In this document: in pieces, positions 19,425 through 28,499 of the stretch | How positions within the stretch are numbered: position 1 is the stretch's first letter | Layout: every line of letters begins with the position of its first letter | DNA from: Sphingobium sp. KCTC 72723 | GTDB lineage: Bacteria > Pseudomonadota > Alphaproteobacteria > Sphingomonadales > Sphingomonadaceae | Assembly: GCF_014280435.1 (NCBI RefSeq) | Contig: NZ_CP060388.1 | Location: 682,001-746,000, forward strand | Direction: 5' to 3' | DNA: 64,000 nt | Program-made: the position numbers and the translations under genes | Notes under the pieces: generated by a model | The model's database searches: none | What the model saw: the letters and a program-made list of their open reading frames with translations, nothing else | Told to the model about the DNA's origin: nothing

Positions 19425-20015
19425 ATGTCCGATAATATTGATACTCGCGTCACCCCGTCTTTTCATCCTGATACTGTGCAGGCGATTGACGCATACGACG
19501 ATGATACCGCCAGCGTTCTTGCCGGGACCGAAGCCGCGTTCAACGAAGCCTATATTGCGGTCGGGCGGGTCCACGATGCGCGCGAGGCGGGCAAAACGAA
19601 CCCGGCATGGACGGAAGCCGCCGCCCTCATTGAGACGCAGAACTTCGCGGACAAGCTGAGCGGCAACCTCGCCAAGCGGTTCGACAGCGCCACCAGCAAC
19701 CTGACGCGCGTGGTCGAGGGGCTTGAGCGCGACCTGTCCCAGCCGCTTGAGGGCAGGGGCGTTGGCGCAATGGCTGGCGAAATTCGGTCGTATGTCCATT
19801 CGCTGCCGGAAGGTCAGCGGATGGGGTTCATCCAGAAGGCGATTGAGGCAGGCGACGAACGGACTGCCGGGGCCGTTCTCGGCGGGGTTCCCTACCTGTC
19901 CGGCTGTCAATCGGCGTCCAAACGGGACCCACTATCGGCGTGCAAAAGGGAACCACCTTGCGGCGTTGCGCTGGGGTTGATGCCGGGCGCGGATTTCGCG
20001 CTGGCGCTGGCGTAG
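19425..20015 (+). pseudogene. Hypothetical mobile-element protein truncated by IS21
   Basis: The native reading frame runs from ATG 19425 (GAAGGT five bases upstream) to about 19904, where the IS21 end begins; the remaining codons to the stop at 20015 come from the insertion sequence. The roughly 160 native residues are mostly helical and hydrophilic (FADKLSGNLAKRFDSATSNL, then VEGLERDLSQPLEGRG) with no family I recognise. The rest of the gene is not found on the far side of the IS, so its 3' part seems deleted. Confidence 0.6.
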
Positions 20016-20083
20016 GGAGGGCGTAGCCCGACCGGAGGCAGCGCCAGCGCGAAGCAATTTTTATGGGGGCTTTTGAGGCTGGG

Positions 20084-20812
20084 TCAGTTGCGGTGTTTGA
20101 AGCGCCAGCTGTCGTTGCCGGTCTCGATGATATCGCAATGGTGGGTGGTGCGATCGAGCAACGCGGTGGTCATTTTGGGATCGCCGAACACCGTGGGCCA
20201 TTCGCCGAATGCCAGGTTGGTGGTGATGATCACTGAGGTCTTTTCGTAGAGTTTGCTCATCAGGTGGAACAGCAACTGGCCGCCGGAGCGAGCAAACGGC
20301 AGATAACCCAGTTCATCAAGCACGACGAGTTCGATGCGGCTGAGTTGGGCAGCGAGTGCGCCGGCCTTGCCGATGCGCGCCTCATCCTCGAGCCGGGTGA
20401 CCAGATCAACGGTGTTAAAGTAGCGGCCACGGGCGCCTGCGCGCACGACGCTGGCGGCAATGGCGATTGCCAAGTGAGTCTTGCCGGTTCCGGTGCCGCC
20501 AACCAGTACGATATTGCGCCTGCCGGGCAGGAATGATCCGGCGTGCAGCGCGCGGACCAGTTCCTCGTTGATAGGCGTACCGTCGAACACGAACGCATCA
20601 AGATCCTTGATCACCGGCAGTTTGGCCGCACTCATGCGGTAGCGGATCGAGGCGGCGTGACGGTGGGCGGCTTCGGCGCGCAGCAGATCGGTCAGGATCT
20701 CGGGCGTGGTGCGCTGGCGTTGCACGCCAGTGGTTACCGCCTCATCGAACGCGCTGGCCATTCCCTTGAGGCCCAGCGCGCGCATGGCGTCGATCATCTC
20801 ATGCCGCTGCAT
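20084..20812 (-). CDS. istB: IS21 helper ATPase IstB
   Basis: 242 aa AAA+ ATPase that assists the IstA transposase and governs target choice. Walker A is [11 protein letters not shown], Walker B is [12 protein letters not shown], sensor segment [13 protein letters not shown]. The start is ATG 20812 ([19 protein letters not shown]), the usual beginning for the family; the longer frame to 20833 is less likely. It overlaps the 3' end of istA by 14 bases, the normal IS21 arrangement. Confidence 0.93.
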   Translation of the reverse strand: MQRHEMIDAMRALGLKGMASAFDEAVTTGVQRQRTTPEILTDLLRAEAAHRHAASIRYRMSAAKLPVIKDLDAFVFDGTPINEELVRALHAGSFLPGRRNIVLVGGTGTGKTHLAIAIAASVVRAGARGRYFNTVDLVTRLEDEARIGKAGALAAQLSRIELVVLDELGYLPFARSGGQLLFHLMSKLYEKTSVIITTNLAFGEWPTVFGDPKMTTALLDRTTHHCDIIETGNDSWRFKHRN

Positions 20813-22313
20813 TGTGGCCTCGCACCGTATCATAGATCGCGCAATCGGCGCGGGGCGGATGCTTGAGCTTGAGGTCGACCACCACGCTCATTGGCTGATC
20901 TGCTGGCGGTTCGCGGCGGCGCGCCAGAATATTGAGGATCACCTCGTCGCTGGCAGCGCCGGTATCGAACGCTTCGCCGATGGCGGCCTCGACAGCCTCC
21001 AGCCCATCGGTGGATATGGCAGCAAGCACGCGGACAAAACGGCGATCGGCTTCGTCCCCACTGCCCAGCTTGCGCCGCAACCGGGCCAGCGCTGGTGGCA
21101 GCGCCCAGTCAAGGAATGGTGCGCCGTTGCGCAGGGCGCCGGGTTTGTGCACCAGCACCGGCAGATAGTGCCATGGATCGTAAATCGTGCGGTCGCGCCC
21201 AAAGCAGCGCGGGTGTTCGGCGACGATCTCGTCCCCCAAGCGGACTATGATCCGGTCGGCATAGGCGCGCACCTGAACCGCACGGCGCACCGTCCGCGCC
21301 GCCACAGAATAGCGGTTGCGGTCAAAGCTGATCAGGCATGTGCCGGTGACCGCGTGGCTCGTCTCGTGAAAGCCGTCGAACGGCGACAGCATCGGTTGCA
21401 GTACGGGCCGTTCGGCCTCCAGCGCCTGCGCGACAGTCATGTCCTTTTGCTCGGGATGCGCGTGCATCGCGGCCCAGCGCAGACATTCTGCCTCAAGCCA
21501 CCCGTTCAGTTCCTCGATGCTGGCGAACTTCAGCCGAGGCTGGAAAAAGCGGCCGCGGATCGTCTGGACCTGGTTCTCGACCTGCCCCTTCTCCCAGCCT
21601 GCCGCTGGCGAACAGGCGGTCGGCTCGACCATATAATGATCGGCCATGACCAAAAACCGGCGGTTGAACACGCGCTCCTTGCCAACAAAGACCGTCGTCA
21701 CCGCGGTCTTCATGTTGTCGTAGATGCCGCGCAACGGCACCCCGCCGAAGAACGCAAAGCCGCGGGCATGGGCGTCGAACACCATCTCTTGCGTCTCACG
21801 CGGATAGGCTCGCACATACACGGCCCGCGACGCGCATAGCCGCATGTGCGCTACCTTCACGCGCATCGGCTTGCCTGCGATCTCTACATCCTCGTGGCTC
21901 CAGTCGAACTGGTATGCCTCGCCCGGCTTGAACAGCAGCGGAATGAACGCGGGCACGTCGCCGCCGGGATCCTTGCGTCGGCCATCCGCCCAGCGCCGGG
22001 CGTAGCGCCGCACTGCATCATACGAACCCTCGAACCCTTCTCGCAGCAGCAGATCGTAGATCCGCGTCATCCGCAGCCGGTCACGCCGATGCCGCGCTTC
22101 GTTCTCGCTCAGCAGCGTATCGAGCTGCTCCTGAAAGGGTCCGATCCGAGGCAGCGGCTGAACCGTGCGATGATAGTCAAACGCACCTTCCAGAGCATTG
22201 ATCGCCTTGCGCACCACCTTGCGTGACAGCCGCAGATCCCGCGCGATCTCCCTGATCGCCTTGCCACCTGCGTGCTCGCGCCTGATCCGTACAACTGTCT
22301 CCACCACCAACAT
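20799..22313 (-). CDS. istA: IS21 transposase IstA
   Basis: 504 aa DDE transposase. The N-terminal helix-turn-helix ([23 protein letters not shown], residues 17-39) binds the ends. Catalytic residues are visible as the aspartate in [12 protein letters not shown], the aspartate in [12 protein letters not shown] and the glutamate in [13 protein letters not shown]. Reads leftwards into istB. No disruption seen. Confidence 0.93.
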   Translation of the reverse strand: MLVVETVVRIRREHAGGKAIREIARDLRLSRKVVRKAINALEGAFDYHRTVQPLPRIGPFQEQLDTLLSENEARHRRDRLRMTRIYDLLLREGFEGSYDAVRRYARRWADGRRKDPGGDVPAFIPLLFKPGEAYQFDWSHEDVEIAGKPMRVKVAHMRLCASRAVYVRAYPRETQEMVFDAHARGFAFFGGVPLRGIYDNMKTAVTTVFVGKERVFNRRFLVMADHYMVEPTACSPAAGWEKGQVENQVQTIRGRFFQPRLKFASIEELNGWLEAECLRWAAMHAHPEQKDMTVAQALEAERPVLQPMLSPFDGFHETSHAVTGTCLISFDRNRYSVAARTVRRAVQVRAYADRIIVRLGDEIVAEHPRCFGRDRTIYDPWHYLPVLVHKPGALRNGAPFLDWALPPALARLRRKLGSGDEADRRFVRVLAAISTDGLEAVEAAIGEAFDTGAASDEVILNILARRREPPADQPMSVVVDLKLKHPPRADCAIYDTVRGHNAAA

Positions 22314-22424
22314 CCCGATCTCGCCACCTGAAAAACCAGGCTGCTGTCTAAACCATCGGAATGGTGGTTCCCTTTTGGACGCCGATCACCCCGCTAACCG
22401 GGTCCTTTTTGCACGCCGATCCAC

Positions 22425-23155
22425 AAGCAAGCCATCACTGCGTACCTTCGCAGACCTCTTCCCGCCAACGTAGCGATCTACGACGGTATCGCGCGACCCT
22501 ATGCGCCCGACAAGGGAAAGTGGCTTCTTTTGGGATGGGTCCTCCGCGATGCGCCAGAACAGCGCCTTCGTCCAATGGTCTCTTCCATGACCGGGAACAC
22601 CGTAATCGCAAAGCGTGCGGCAATTTTGAACGTGGTCAGAGCGTATGTTGGCGAGATATTTCCGCAGCCGGCGAAATGGGATTGGAACGCAATATCTGAA
22701 GTCGTAATCGATCGGCTCGAAGGTAGTCGGCGGGCTATTAAGGGCACGCTCTTTGAAGCCATTGTCCGGCGAAGTCTGAACAGCATTTTTGCCGCTGCTG
22801 GCGCGAAGCTAACTGTTAGTGAAGTAGAAATTCGGCTCGAAGGTGAGACGTTCGACGTGAGCGTCGTTGGCACTTCCGGACAAATACTAATCCCGGTGAA
22901 AACCCGTGAAACAATGGGTGGAGGCCATGCGCTCCTTTTCACCCGCGACATACACAAGTCGATCGCTGCTGCTCAGTCAGCGGGTTTTGATTGTTACCAA
23001 TAATAATCGCCGAAAGCTGGACCGGAGACCTGACTGGACTGGCCTGTGCTGACAACATTTACATCAACAAAAACCCAAATCAGATTTTGGAGGTGGAGCC
23101 GCTGCTTGTCGCGGAACTTCAACAAAGGCTGCCGATATTCGCTGCGCTCACGTAA
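22425..23155 (+). pseudogene. Type II restriction endonuclease remnant (5' truncated, frameshifted)
   Basis: The frame is open from the IS21 boundary (…LRRPLPANVAIYDGIARPYAP) and continues through KGTLFEAIVRR, FDVSVVG and ILIPVKTRETMGGGHAL, the spacing of a PD-(D/E)XK nuclease core. At about 22997 the frame hits TAA, but one base back the protein continues convincingly (PIIIAESWTGDLTGLACAD … QQRLPIFAALT) to 23155. One lost base explains this. The N-terminus is missing at the IS21 junction. A convergent methyltransferase tail overlaps its last 8 bases, supporting a restriction-modification pair. The exact family was not identified; XcyI/Cfr9I-type enzymes are one comparison to make. Confidence 0.7.
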
Positions 23156-23227
23156 TCAAGCGGCGTTGTGCCATCTCGCAATATTCGGCATTAACTTCAA
23201 CACCGATGAACCTGCGCCCGCGATTGA
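23148..23227 (-). pseudogene. Detached C-terminus of the DNA methyltransferase
   Basis: On the minus strand these bases encode NRGRRFIGVEVNAEYCEMAQ and end RRLIT then TGA at 23148-23150. This is the usual C-terminal tail of an FxGxG-last (beta-type) methyltransferase. Joining it to the main part at 25974-26829, keeping one copy of the TGA shared by the IS ends, restores the frame exactly (GTTGMVAL then NRGRRFIG). The two pieces are now separated by two IS elements. Confidence 0.85.
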
Positions 23228-24162
23228 GAGGCTGACCGAAAAAGAAGTTGGGTGATATCAGCGAGATGTGATTCAGTCGGAGTTGCGAAACGACGACGGA
23301 GTGACACATGTGGACCGACACCACCCGGCGGCAGTATGCCAGAGCCGAACTGCTTTTGCCAAGTGATCTGACTGACGCGGAATGGGCGATTTTGGAACCG
23401 CTGCTCCCACCGCGTTCGAAGCTCGGTCGTCCGCCAGTTTGGGATTACCGGCAGATTGTCGAGGCGATCCTTTATCTGCTTCGGGGCGGCCTGCCGTGGC
23501 GGATGCTGCCGCCAGGGCTATTTCCGCCCATGACCACTGTACAGCATTATTTCTACCGATGGAGCGCAATGGGTGTGTGGAAATCGATCAACCACGCCCT
23601 GCTGCTAATGGCACGTGAAGCGATGGGTCGGGAAGCTTCTCCCAGCGCGGGTGTCATCGATAGCCAAAGTGTGAAAACGACAGAAAGTGGCGGCCCACGG
23701 GGCTTTGACGCGGGCAAGAAGATCAAGGGTCGCAAACGGCACATCGTCACAGACACGCAGGGCCTGCTGGTCGGTGCCATCGTTCACACCGCCGATATCC
23801 AGGATCGCGACGGTGCGCCTGACGTCCTTGCCAGCATCCGCCAAACCTTCCCGTGGTTGCGTCACGTCTTCGCCGATGGGGGATATGCCGGGGACAAACT
23901 GCGCACCGCGCTCACCAAAATCGGCACATGGACCTTGGACATAATTAAGCGCTCCGACGCCGCCAAGGGCTTCAAGCTTCTGCCACGCCGCTGGGTAGTC
24001 GAGCGGACAATCGCATGGCTGAACCGCAACCGCCGCCTCGCCAAGGACTTCGAGCGAACCATCGAAAGCGCCACCACCTGGCTTTTCATCGCATCCGTCA
24101 ACCAAATCACCCGCAGAATCGCACGCGACTGTAATCAAAACGCTTCTTTATGAGTCAGCCTC
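23228..24162. mobile_element. IS5-family element (IS427/IS1031-like)
   Basis: Imperfect terminal inverted repeats: GAGGCTGACCGAAAAAGAAG at the left and, read inwards, GAGGCTGACTCATAAAGAAG at the right. Flanked by TGA at 23225-23227 and 24163-24165, matching the TNA target duplication of this IS5 subgroup. It holds one uninterrupted transposase gene. Its right target copy is also the left target copy of the next element. Confidence 0.88.
23308..24153 (+). CDS. IS5-family DDE transposase
   Basis: 281 aa in one frame. An N-terminal DUF4096-type domain (LTDAEWAILEPLLPPRSKLGRPP … YLLRGGLPWRMLP) is followed by the DDE domain: the first aspartate in GVIDSQSVKT, the second in VFADGGYAGDK and the glutamate in RRWVVERTIAWLNRNRRLAKDFE. 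Lies close to both IS ends. No frameshift, so probably functional. Confidence 0.93.
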   Translation: MWTDTTRRQYARAELLLPSDLTDAEWAILEPLLPPRSKLGRPPVWDYRQIVEAILYLLRGGLPWRMLPPGLFPPMTTVQHYFYRWSAMGVWKSINHALLLMAREAMGREASPSAGVIDSQSVKTTESGGPRGFDAGKKIKGRKRHIVTDTQGLLVGAIVHTADIQDRDGAPDVLASIRQTFPWLRHVFADGGYAGDKLRTALTKIGTWTLDIIKRSDAAKGFKLLPRRWVVERTIAWLNRNRRLAKDFERTIESATTWLFIASVNQITRRIARDCNQNASL

Positions 24163-24181
24163 TGAGCTCGACTTTGTACGA

Positions 24182-25558
24182 TCAGGTAGCGAAGCATAGT
24201 GCCTGAGCCATGCGTTTTAGGCGGGTTGTGGGAATATAGTGCGGTTCTGGGTGCGGCGGGGAGTGTTGATTAATGTCTCCGACCCAGAGTTGGAGGCGGA
24301 CGGCTCCGATGGCGTCACTGAATGTCAGGCTGGTTTTTCGATACCACGCGGCGGAATAAGGGGTGCTTTTAGTGGTCAACAGATCGCAGGCCCATAGCGA
24401 TATAAGGCTGTAGAGACCCAGCAGCGCCGGCGTGGTTCGCGCTATGGCTTTGTCGGTCCACTGGCGCTGTGTCTCGACACCCAAGTGCGCGCGGGTTTCG
24501 GCAAAGGTGACCTCGATCTGCCATCGGCGGACGTAGAGGGCGATTATCTCGGCGGGCTCGAGGGTGATGTCGGTACTGAAGAAGGCCTGCGGGCCGCGCT
24601 TTCCTTCAGGATCGCGAACCAGGACCCATCGGACCGGCAAGACCGGAGTGCCGGGCCTGTACCATAAGGCGATGTCAGATGTGATCTCGAGCATCTTGCC
24701 GTTGAGATGGCCATACCAGGCAGAGACGAGAATGCTGGTCCAGCGTGTCGCCGGGTTGGCGAGCAGGGTCTTGAGTTTTGGTAATGCTCGCCCTTTCTGC
24801 GCCGGTCGCCCCATCGTGCGTGCCGTTCGCCCCGCAGGCTGCGCAAACAAGTTGGCGTCGAGCCGCAGTCGGCTGATGAGTGTGGCCCGGCGGACGATCG
24901 CATGTGCCAGTTCGTGGACAGCAAAGCTGCTGTCGCCAATGAAGATGATCCGCCGACCCGGCAGCCAGCGAGACAGCTGCAGCGCGCCCTGCCGGGCCCA
25001 GTCCGTCAGCAATTTATGACGACAGCCGCGTTGACGGTTCGATCGTTCCGAAGGAGCGAGCAACGTCAAGACTGGCAGTGCCTTGATCAGGCGGGTCCAT
25101 GACACCGGGGTGAGCACCATGAAGCTGAGCCAGCGCAGTCCGCTGGCTTTGACGAAATGGCCGTGACTGGAGCGGACCGGGTCGCGGTAGATACCCCGTG
25201 CGGTGATCCGGCGCCCCCATCGCCGTTCAATGGTGTCGTCCATACCGATGACCACAGGACCATCGGGCACGAGCCGTTCGACCACAATGCCCAGTAAACG
25301 CCTGGCAACGGCACGCGAACTCCAGCGGGCGCGGTTGAGGATCTGGTGATAGGTTGCAAAGTTGGCAGCATCGGCTCGGCCGGTCACACGCAGGCAAGAC
25401 GTAACGGTCCGTTTGCCCGTGGCCAGCAGGCCGCCCATCACAAGAACAAGTACATGCTCCCAACTGGGAGCCGTAAAGCAGGGACGCCATGCCTGCAGCC
25501 ATTGGCGCAGAATCTGGGGGACGGGATCGCCGATAACGGCCTTGTTCTGGTCCAGCAT
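24182..25558 (-). CDS. DDE transposase (IS701/IS4-like)
   Basis: 458 aa from ATG 25558 (MLDQNKAVIGDPVPQILRQW). Likely catalytic residues are the aspartates in VVIGMDDTIERRWG and IIFIGDSSFAVHEL, and the glutamate in RRWQIEVTFAETRAHLG, as in transposases with the DDE_5 type domain. The open frame continues 66 codons upstream but that part has no family character. No disruption is visible. Confidence 0.85.
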   Translation of the reverse strand: MLDQNKAVIGDPVPQILRQWLQAWRPCFTAPSWEHVLVLVMGGLLATGKRTVTSCLRVTGRADAANFATYHQILNRARWSSRAVARRLLGIVVERLVPDGPVVIGMDDTIERRWGRRITARGIYRDPVRSSHGHFVKASGLRWLSFMVLTPVSWTRLIKALPVLTLLAPSERSNRQRGCRHKLLTDWARQGALQLSRWLPGRRIIFIGDSSFAVHELAHAIVRRATLISRLRLDANLFAQPAGRTARTMGRPAQKGRALPKLKTLLANPATRWTSILVSAWYGHLNGKMLEITSDIALWYRPGTPVLPVRWVLVRDPEGKRGPQAFFSTDITLEPAEIIALYVRRWQIEVTFAETRAHLGVETQRQWTDKAIARTTPALLGLYSLISLWACDLLTTKSTPYSAAWYRKTSLTFSDAIGAVRLQLWVGDINQHSPPHPEPHYIPTTRLKRMAQALCFAT

Positions 25559-25663
25559 TCCATGCTTCGAATCCTGACTGAAGCACGTTGCAACGCTTAG
25601 GCTGTTGCCATGCGGCGAGGTGACTCGAATATGCTGTGACCCGACGGCAGCTATGGATGCACC

Positions 25664-25948
25664 ATGAAAGACGAGGAAATCATTCTGCGCATCGAGACGT
25701 TCGACGCGGCCAACGGCGGCGGCGTCGGATGGTATGAGGACAAGGGCGCTTACCATCTCTATCTGCTGGAAACCGAGGCACCGATCGCCCGCCTCAAGCC
25801 TGTCGGCACGCGCGACGAAATCAGGCTCGGCTACTGGTCACACCGGCGAAAATGGGAAGATATCGACGATATGGGCGGATGCGTCTTGCCCCTCGATCAA
25901 GCCCTCGACCACATCGCTGAAAACAGCATCTTCTGGACCTGGACCTGA
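25664..25948 (+). CDS. Hypothetical 94-aa passenger protein in an insertion sequence
   Basis: Acidic 94-aa protein beginning MKDEEIILRIETFDAANGGG and containing GWYEDKGAYHLYLLE and RKWEDIDDMGGC. No family recognised. It lies between the transposase and the right inverted repeat of the IS, on the opposite strand, so it is a passenger rather than part of the surrounding island. No strong ribosome-binding site precedes the ATG. Codon use is similar to the host. Its role is unknown; it could be a regulator or accessory factor of the IS. Confidence 0.55.
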   Translation: MKDEEIILRIETFDAANGGGVGWYEDKGAYHLYLLETEAPIARLKPVGTRDEIRLGYWSHRRKWEDIDDMGGCVLPLDQALDHIAENSIFWTWT

Positions 25949-25973
25949 CCAAAAACGTACAAAGCCGAGCTGA

Positions 25974-26829
25974 GAGCGACCATGCCGGTGGTCCCCGAGC
26001 CGAAAAACGGGTCGATGACAATGTCGCTGGCGGCACTACCAGCGAGAAGGCATGGCTCAACTAGAGTTGGTGGAAACACCGCAAAGTGAGCCTCACGAAA
26101 CTTTCCGAGCGGGATTGACCACACAGTTCTCTTGTTTCTGCCCAAAGGGTGAAATGCTTGATCCCACCGACCGTCATGAAGATTTACGTTGCCGTTATTT
26201 TTCCCCTCCTCGGGCGTGCCACCTCTTTTTCCGAAATGCCCTCTACCGCCCTTCATTTTGCTATCTTCGCTAAACGTCTTGTGCGGCTCACGGATCGCGT
26301 CTGCATCGTAATGATAAGTCGCGGCTTTGCTGAACATGAACAGGTATTCGTGATCGTGCGTCGGCCGCGTCTTAACCGAGTGCGGCATGGCGTTTGGTTT
26401 GTGCCAAATCACGTCAGAGCGAAGTATCCAGCCGTCTGCTATCATCGCGAGCGCCACACGCCACGGCATTCCTAGAAGCGCACCCTCACGATATTTGTCA
26501 CCGAGATTAAGCCAGAGCGTTCCATCAGCACGAAGGACCCGCTTGAGATCGCTCATCACCGCAACGAGGTCTTCGATATATTCCTCGGGAGTGTTCTCCG
26601 AGCCAATTTGCCGATCTGATGAGTAGTCGCGCTGGCCAAAATATGGCGGACTGGTGACCGCCACTTGCGCGATTTCCGAGGGCATGGCCCGCAGCACGGT
26701 TCGAGCGTCGCCGTTGACAATGAAATTTGCCACGTCCCAAGGCGCTTTGTGAAGGTCGGCCTCAGCGAAAATAGGCGTCGCATTCTGTCCACCGAACAGT
26801 CCATTTTGATCGGTTAACGCTGTTGCCAT
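25974..26829 (-). pseudogene. DNA (cytosine-N4/adenine-N6) methyltransferase, main part, C-terminus displaced
   Basis: Encodes residues 1-286 of a beta-type methyltransferase. ATG 26829 follows AGGAG. Catalytic motif TSPPYFGQRDY is near residue 61 and the S-adenosylmethionine motif DPFFGSGTTG near 272. The present frame runs into the IS and stops at 25897, replacing the last 25 residues with 24 to 25 unrelated ones. The true tail is at 23148-23227. The active core is complete, so residual activity is possible but the missing strand/helix after the FxGxG motif usually matters. Partner of the endonuclease remnant. Confidence 0.85.
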
Positions 26830-27181
26830 AACGCCTGAAACTCCTGGGCCAATTTTTGCATTGTCGGAACCATAGGATGACCACTGCCCTATGTCAGCCG
26901 CTAACCCCGGAGCCATCGCACTTTTGGCGAAGCCGGCTCCGTAAAGAGCTGATAGTCATCGGGTGAACCAATTTTGAATTTGTACGTGCTCGCAAATTTT
27001 TGAGCGGCCATCGGGGCCGACGGTCGCGAAATCCCTACATACCCCCACCGGCACGCCCTTAGTCAGTGCATAGGGCGGGGGTAGGACGCTTGAAGCGCAC
27101 TCTTACACTGCTCTTACGCGACCCTCACGGACAGCGTGTAAGACCCGTCGCCGGGTGTGGTAAGTTGCTGTATTTTATATG

Positions 27182-27187
<6 letters not shown>
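26830..27187. other. Island right-end intergenic region with putative integrase arm sites
   Basis: No gene is supported in these 358 bases. CTTACAC at 27102, CTTACG at 27113 and GTGTAAG at 27136 mirror the repeats at the left island end, and the 13-mer GCGCACTCTTACA (27095-27107) is shared with it. These are candidates for integrase arm-binding sites next to the right att repeat. The first bases carry the methyltransferase ribosome-binding site. Confidence 0.5.
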
Positions 27188-27263
<76 letters not shown>

Positions 27264-27386
27264 ACACCGGCATCGGGCAGTCTGAACTGGTCAGTACCCG
27301 TTGGCGTGGGCGGGCAATTAGCAGCGTCGGGCGGATTCGCAAACCCTAAATTGCGTTGCGGCGCAAAAAACTTTGCTTCCCGTCGT

Positions 27387-28499
27387 TTAGCCCCAGTTTC
27401 CCGCCCTTGTGCCACGCTTGTTGGAGCGGTCGATGGCCATGATGATGCCTACGCACAGCATCACTGTCAGCATCGACGACCCGCCATAGGACATGAAGGG
27501 CAGGGGGATGCCCACCACGGGCGCCAGGCCCATCACCATCATCAGGTTGATCGCGACGTAGAAGAAGATCGTCGTCGTCAGCCCGGCCGCGACCAGCCGC
27601 GCATATTTGTCGGTCGTGCGCATCGCCACGCGAATACCCCAGCGGAACAGCAGCATGAACGCCCCGATCAGCAGCACGCCGCCCGCCAGCCCCCATTCTT
27701 CCGCCATGGTGGCGAACACGAAGTCGGTATGGCCTTCGGGCAGATAGTCCAGATGGCTCTGCGTTCCTTGCAGGAAGCCCTTGCCCCAGATGCCGCCCGA
27801 TCCGATCGCGATCTTCGACTGGCTGATATGATAGCCCGCGCCCAGCGGATCGCTTTCGGGATCGAGGAAGATGAGGACGCGGTTCTTCTGATAATCATGC
27901 AGGAAGCTGAAGGCGATCGGCACGGCCGCCGCCACCGTCAGGCCCGACCCGATGAATAGGCGTAGCGGCAGGCCGGCCAGAAACATTACCGTGATGCCGC
28001 CCGCCGCGATCATCGTGGCGGTGCCAAGGTCAGGCTGTACCAGCACCAGCGCCCATGGCACGCCGATCAGCCCCAGTGCGGGCCATATGGCGTTCCAGCG
28101 GCGGATTTCGCTCACTGGCAATATGGCGTAGAAGCGCGCGACCGCCAGAACGATGATCGGCTTCATGAATTCGGAGGGTTGCAACTGCATGAAGCCCAGA
28201 TTGATCCAGCGCTGGCTGCCGCCCGCGACGCCGCCGATCAATTCGACCAGAATGAGCGCAGCCAGCACCGCGCCATAGGCCGGAAGCGCAAAGCGGGAGA
28301 ATATCTCCATCGGGATGCGGCTTAGCACCAGTGCCATGACCGAAAAGACGCAGAAACGCACCGCCTGATTGACGGCCCAGGGAAAGATGCTGCCATTGGC
28401 GGAGCTATAAAGAACCAATGTTCCAAAACCTGCAATGGCCAGAAGCAGGGCCATGATACGCCAGGGGAATTGGGTGAGCGGATGAGGGACTATGCTCAT
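27387..28499 (-). CDS. rodA: Rod-shape peptidoglycan glycosyltransferase RodA
   Basis: SEDS-family glycan polymerase of the elongasome, 370 aa, about ten membrane helices. Family motifs are GGSQRWINLGFMQLQPSEFMK (residues 93-113), VLVQPDLGTA, and the C-terminal GIPLPFMSYGGSSML. It works with the transpeptidase PBP2, encoded immediately upstream and overlapping by four bases. Last gene of the mreB-mreC-mreD-mrdA-rodA operon, and the first chromosomal gene beyond the tRNA-Lys. Confidence 0.95.
   Translation of the reverse strand: MSIVPHPLTQFPWRIMALLLAIAGFGTLVLYSSANGSIFPWAVNQAVRFCVFSVMALVLSRIPMEIFSRFALPAYGAVLAALILVELIGGVAGGSQRWINLGFMQLQPSEFMKPIIVLAVARFYAILPVSEIRRWNAIWPALGLIGVPWALVLVQPDLGTATMIAAGGITVMFLAGLPLRLFIGSGLTVAAAVPIAFSFLHDYQKNRVLIFLDPESDPLGAGYHISQSKIAIGSGGIWGKGFLQGTQSHLDYLPEGHTDFVFATMAEEWGLAGGVLLIGAFMLLFRWGIRVAMRTTDKYARLVAAGLTTTIFFYVAINLMMVMGLAPVVGIPLPFMSYGGSSMLTVMLCVGIIMAIDRSNKRGTRAGNWG

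Larger units (their letters stand above)
19905..22425. mobile_element. IS21-family insertion sequence
   Basis: Carries istA and istB on the minus strand. Ends start TGTCAATCGGCGTCCAAA (left, 19905) and, read inwards, TGTGGATCGGCGTGCAAA (right, 22425). Each end has a second copy of the motif (TCGGCGTGCAAAAGGGAAC and TCGGCGTCCAAAAGGGAAC), as is usual for IS21. The flanks CTGTCCGGC and AGCAAGCC share no target duplication, which suggests a deletion next to the element after insertion. Both genes look intact, so it may still move. Confidence 0.88.
24166..25970. mobile_element. IS701/IS4-like element carrying a passenger gene
   Basis: Terminal inverted repeats GCTCGACTTTGTACG (24166-24180) and, read inwards from the right, GCTCGGCTTTGTACG (complement of 25956-25970), 14 of 15 identical. 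Both sides are flanked by TGA (24163-24165 and 25971-25973). About 1.8 kb. It contains a minus-strand transposase and, beyond it on the plus strand, a 94-aa open frame. Removing this element and the adjacent IS5 restores the interrupted methyltransferase. The family assignment is tentative; the ends are well supported. Confidence 0.8.

Noticed and set aside
25897..25973. Present C-terminus of the methyltransferase frame as native
   Set aside because: These codons lie in the inverted repeat and passenger-gene antisense of the IS; the true tail is at 23148-23227.
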